From: Planctomycetota bacterium
GTDB taxonomy: Bacteria; Planctomycetota; UBA1135; GCA-002686595
Length of the DNA: 51,296 bases
Reading direction: 5' to 3'
Assembly (NCBI GenBank): GCA_016779225.1
Contig: JADHNZ010000021.1
Span: 1 to 51,296, forward strand
In this document: positions 49,637 through 51,296 of the stretch, piece by piece
Position numbering within the stretch: position 1 is the stretch's first letter
Layout: each line of letters starts with the position of its first letter
The notes under the pieces: generated by a model
Database searches by the model: none
Told to the model about the DNA's origin: nothing
Seen by the model: the letters and a program-made list of their open reading frames with translations, nothing else
Position numbers and translations under genes: made by a program

Positions 49637-51211
49637 ATGGATCAACTCAACCTCGACTCGGCCAACGCCTCCCACGTGCTGAGCTGGCTCACCTTCCTGC
49701 CGCTCATCGGCATGGGGGTGGTGATGCTCATCCCGAAGACGAACATGCGGGCGATCAAAATCGCCACGGGGGTGTTCACCTTCATCCCGCTCGTCATCGC
49801 GACCCAGCTGTACTTCTCGGGCTTCGACAAGGAGGCCAGCGGGTACCAGTTCGTGGAGAACCTCAGCTGGATCCCGCTCGGCAAGATCTTCTACACGGTG
49901 GGCGTTGACGGCATATCGATGCCGCTGATCTGGCTGACGACGATCCTGTTCTTCATCGCCGTCCCGGCCAGTGAGACCGTTCCCCGCCTCTCGAAGGCGT
50001 ACTACGCGCTCTTCCTGATGCTCGAGGTGGGCGTCATCGGCGTCTTCGTCGCCCTCGACTACTTCCTCTTCTATGTCTACTGGGAGATCATGCTCCTGCC
50101 GATGTACTTCCTCATCGGCATCTGGGGCGGGCCGCAGCGCGAGTACGCGGCCATCAAGTTCTTCCTGTACACCCTCGCGGGCTCGGTCCTGATGCTGATC
50201 GCCGTGGTGGCGATGCGGATCGACACGGGGACCTTTTCGATCCCCGAGCTGGTCGCCATCGGCAAGGCCGGCGGGTTCACGGGCCCGGCCCTGCTGGGGA
50301 TGAAGTTCACCACCTGGGTGTTCTGGTTCCTCTTCGTCGCCTTCGCGATCAAGATCCCGGCCTTCCCGTTCCACACCTGGCTGCCAGACGCGCACGTTCA
50401 GGCGCCCACGCCGATCTCGGTGATCCTGGCGGGCATCCTCCTGAAGCTCGGCGGCTACGGCCTCCTGCGCGCCTGCTTCCCGGTGGTCCCGGACGCGATG
50501 AACGAGTTCGCGTTCGCCCTGGGGGTGCTCGGCGTGGTCGCGATCGTGTACGGCGCCTATGTGGCGCTGGCCCAGAGCGACTTCAAGAAGATGGTGGCCT
50601 ACAGCTCCGTCAGCCACATGGGCTTCGTCGTCCTTGGGATGGCGGCGCTCACGGACTGGGGCATGAACGGGGCCGCCCTGCAGATGTTCACCCACGGCAT
50701 CAGCTCGGCCGCTTGCTTCCTCATCGTGGGCGTGATCTACGACCGGGCCCACCACCGTGACCTCAACGGGTTCGGCGGCCTGGCCCAGCCCATGCCGCGC
50801 TACTGGGCCCTTGCGACCATCGCGTTCTTCGCCTCGCTCGGCCTGCCGGGCATGGCCGGGTTCGTGTCCGAGGCGCTCACCATGGTCGGCTCCTTCCAGT
50901 CCCAGGTGGGCTGGACCGAGGAGGCCAAGGCCTCCGGCTGGATGTGGGGGCCGTTCCAGTGGCTGACCCTGATCGCCACCATCGGCATCGTGATGACCGC
51001 CGCCTACATCCTGTGGGCGCTGCAGCGCGTCTTCCTGGGCACCCTCAACGAGAAGTACAAGGACTACCAGGACATCACCGGACGCGAGGTCTTCAGCCTC
51101 GCTCCGCTGCTCATCCTCTGCGTGGTGCTGGGGGTCTTCCCCTTCCTCATCCTCGATTGGATGGAGGTCAGCGTCACGGACCTGATGCAGATCTTGGCCT
51201 TCGCGGGCTGA
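49637..51211 (+). CDS. nuoM: NADH-quinone oxidoreductase subunit M
   Basis: A 524-residue antiporter-like subunit with about 14 helices. Functional residues are in DYFLFYVYWEIMLLPMYFLIGIWGG (Glu), KIPAFPFHTWLPDAHVQAPTPISVILAGILLKLGGYGLLR (Lys and His), and QSDFKKMVAYSSVSHMGFVVLG. The length is normal. It lies 45 bp after nuoL, and the nuoN start follows 22 bp after its stop. Confidence 0.97.
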   Translation: MDQLNLDSANASHVLSWLTFLPLIGMGVVMLIPKTNMRAIKIATGVFTFIPLVIATQLYFSGFDKEASGYQFVENLSWIPLGKIFYTVGVDGISMPLIWLTTILFFIAVPASETVPRLSKAYYALFLMLEVGVIGVFVALDYFLFYVYWEIMLLPMYFLIGIWGGPQREYAAIKFFLYTLAGSVLMLIAVVAMRIDTGTFSIPELVAIGKAGGFTGPALLGMKFTTWVFWFLFVAFAIKIPAFPFHTWLPDAHVQAPTPISVILAGILLKLGGYGLLRACFPVVPDAMNEFAFALGVLGVVAIVYGAYVALAQSDFKKMVAYSSVSHMGFVVLGMAALTDWGMNGAALQMFTHGISSAACFLIVGVIYDRAHHRDLNGFGGLAQPMPRYWALATIAFFASLGLPGMAGFVSEALTMVGSFQSQVGWTEEAKASGWMWGPFQWLTLIATIGIVMTAAYILWALQRVFLGTLNEKYKDYQDITGREVFSLAPLLILCVVLGVFPFLILDWMEVSVTDLMQILAFAG

Positions 51212-51233
51212 CCCCACACCCCGAGGACCACCC

Positions 51234-51296
51234 ATGTTCGGCCTTCTTCAGACCCCCGACCTGCACTGGCACGGCCTCAGCCTGCTGGCGCCCGAG
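51234..51296 (+). CDS. nuoN: Probable NADH-quinone oxidoreductase subunit N, start only
   Basis: The first 21 codons of a gene that runs off the right edge: an ATG preceded by GAGGACCACCC, then FGLLQTPDLHWHGLSLLAPE with no stop. The position after nuoM makes nuoN by far the most likely identity. The sequence itself is too short to confirm it. Confidence 0.7.
   Translation, partial: MFGLLQTPDLHWHGLSLLAPE

Noticed and set aside
47516..51235. Open frame of over 1200 codons on the minus strand opposite nuoL and nuoM
   Set aside because: Composition is His/Glu/Arg/Gly-rich shadow sequence; the plus strand encodes clear complex I subunits.
1..51296. CRISPR arrays, tRNA or rRNA genes, insertion sequences
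   Set aside because: No repeat-spacer pattern, no tRNA T-loop/acceptor pattern, no rRNA motif, and no transposase or integrase domain was seen.

Overview
The window is about 51 kb of very GC-rich, gene-dense bacterial chromosome. Codon third positions are almost all G or C, so most genes also carry long open frames on the opposite strand. No transposase, integrase, phage gene, CRISPR array, rRNA or tRNA was recognised. Several things point to a planctomycete: a DUF1800 gene followed by a DUF1501 gene, an ECF sigma factor beside a membrane VWA/YfbK-type protein with an anti-sigma-like head, and secreted proteins with an Asn/Gly/Ser-rich C-terminal module ending in Val-Thr-Phe. A deep planctomycetal lineage of the Saltatorellus/Engelhardtia kind is my best guess. 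That is inference, not a marker-gene result.

Layout. 1-4.6 kb: the start of an arginase/agmatinase-like gene, the sigma factor and VWA protein, and a DUF2071 protein. 4.7-7.7 kb: two related secreted alpha/beta hydrolases on the minus strand. 7.9-14.5 kb: a DUF423 membrane protein, then a minus-strand biotin operon (bioB, a fused bioF-bioD, bioA and a class IV aminotransferase), then tryptophan 2,3-dioxygenase facing away from it. 14.5-23 kb: a secreted protein, a PhoB/PhoR-type two-component pair next to a possible porin, a HIT protein with an N-acetylhexosamine-kinase-like protein, and a UbiD-family decarboxylase.

23-41 kb: the DUF1800/DUF1501 pair, a Nudix protein, folC, a small conserved-looking protein, rsgA, an rRNA/tRNA 2'-O-methyltransferase, rarA, recD2, rpsU, an RluA-type pseudouridine synthase, two overlapping membrane-protein genes, a small hydrolase, an acyl-CoA thioesterase, an ABC ATPase, and a protein that looks like a radical-SAM enzyme without its iron-sulfur motif. 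41.5 kb to the end: the respiratory complex I operon in the order nuoA-B-C-D-H-I-J-K-L-M-(N). The NADH-input genes nuoE, nuoF and nuoG are absent from the usual place between nuoD and nuoH.

Regulation. A -10-like hexamer (TAGACT, TATCCT, TAGGCT, TACTCT, TAGGAT) lies only 6-9 nt before the start codon of at least six unrelated genes, which suggests frequent leaderless transcription. GTG and TTG starts are common. In contrast, the nuo operon has a recognisable -35/-10 promoter and a leader of about 140 nt with two adjacent perfect hairpins. The most unusual items are the degenerate radical-SAM-like protein, the leaderless promoter pattern, the BioF-BioD fusion, the sigma/VWA pair, and an exact 22-bp-period tandem repeat at 38547-38634.
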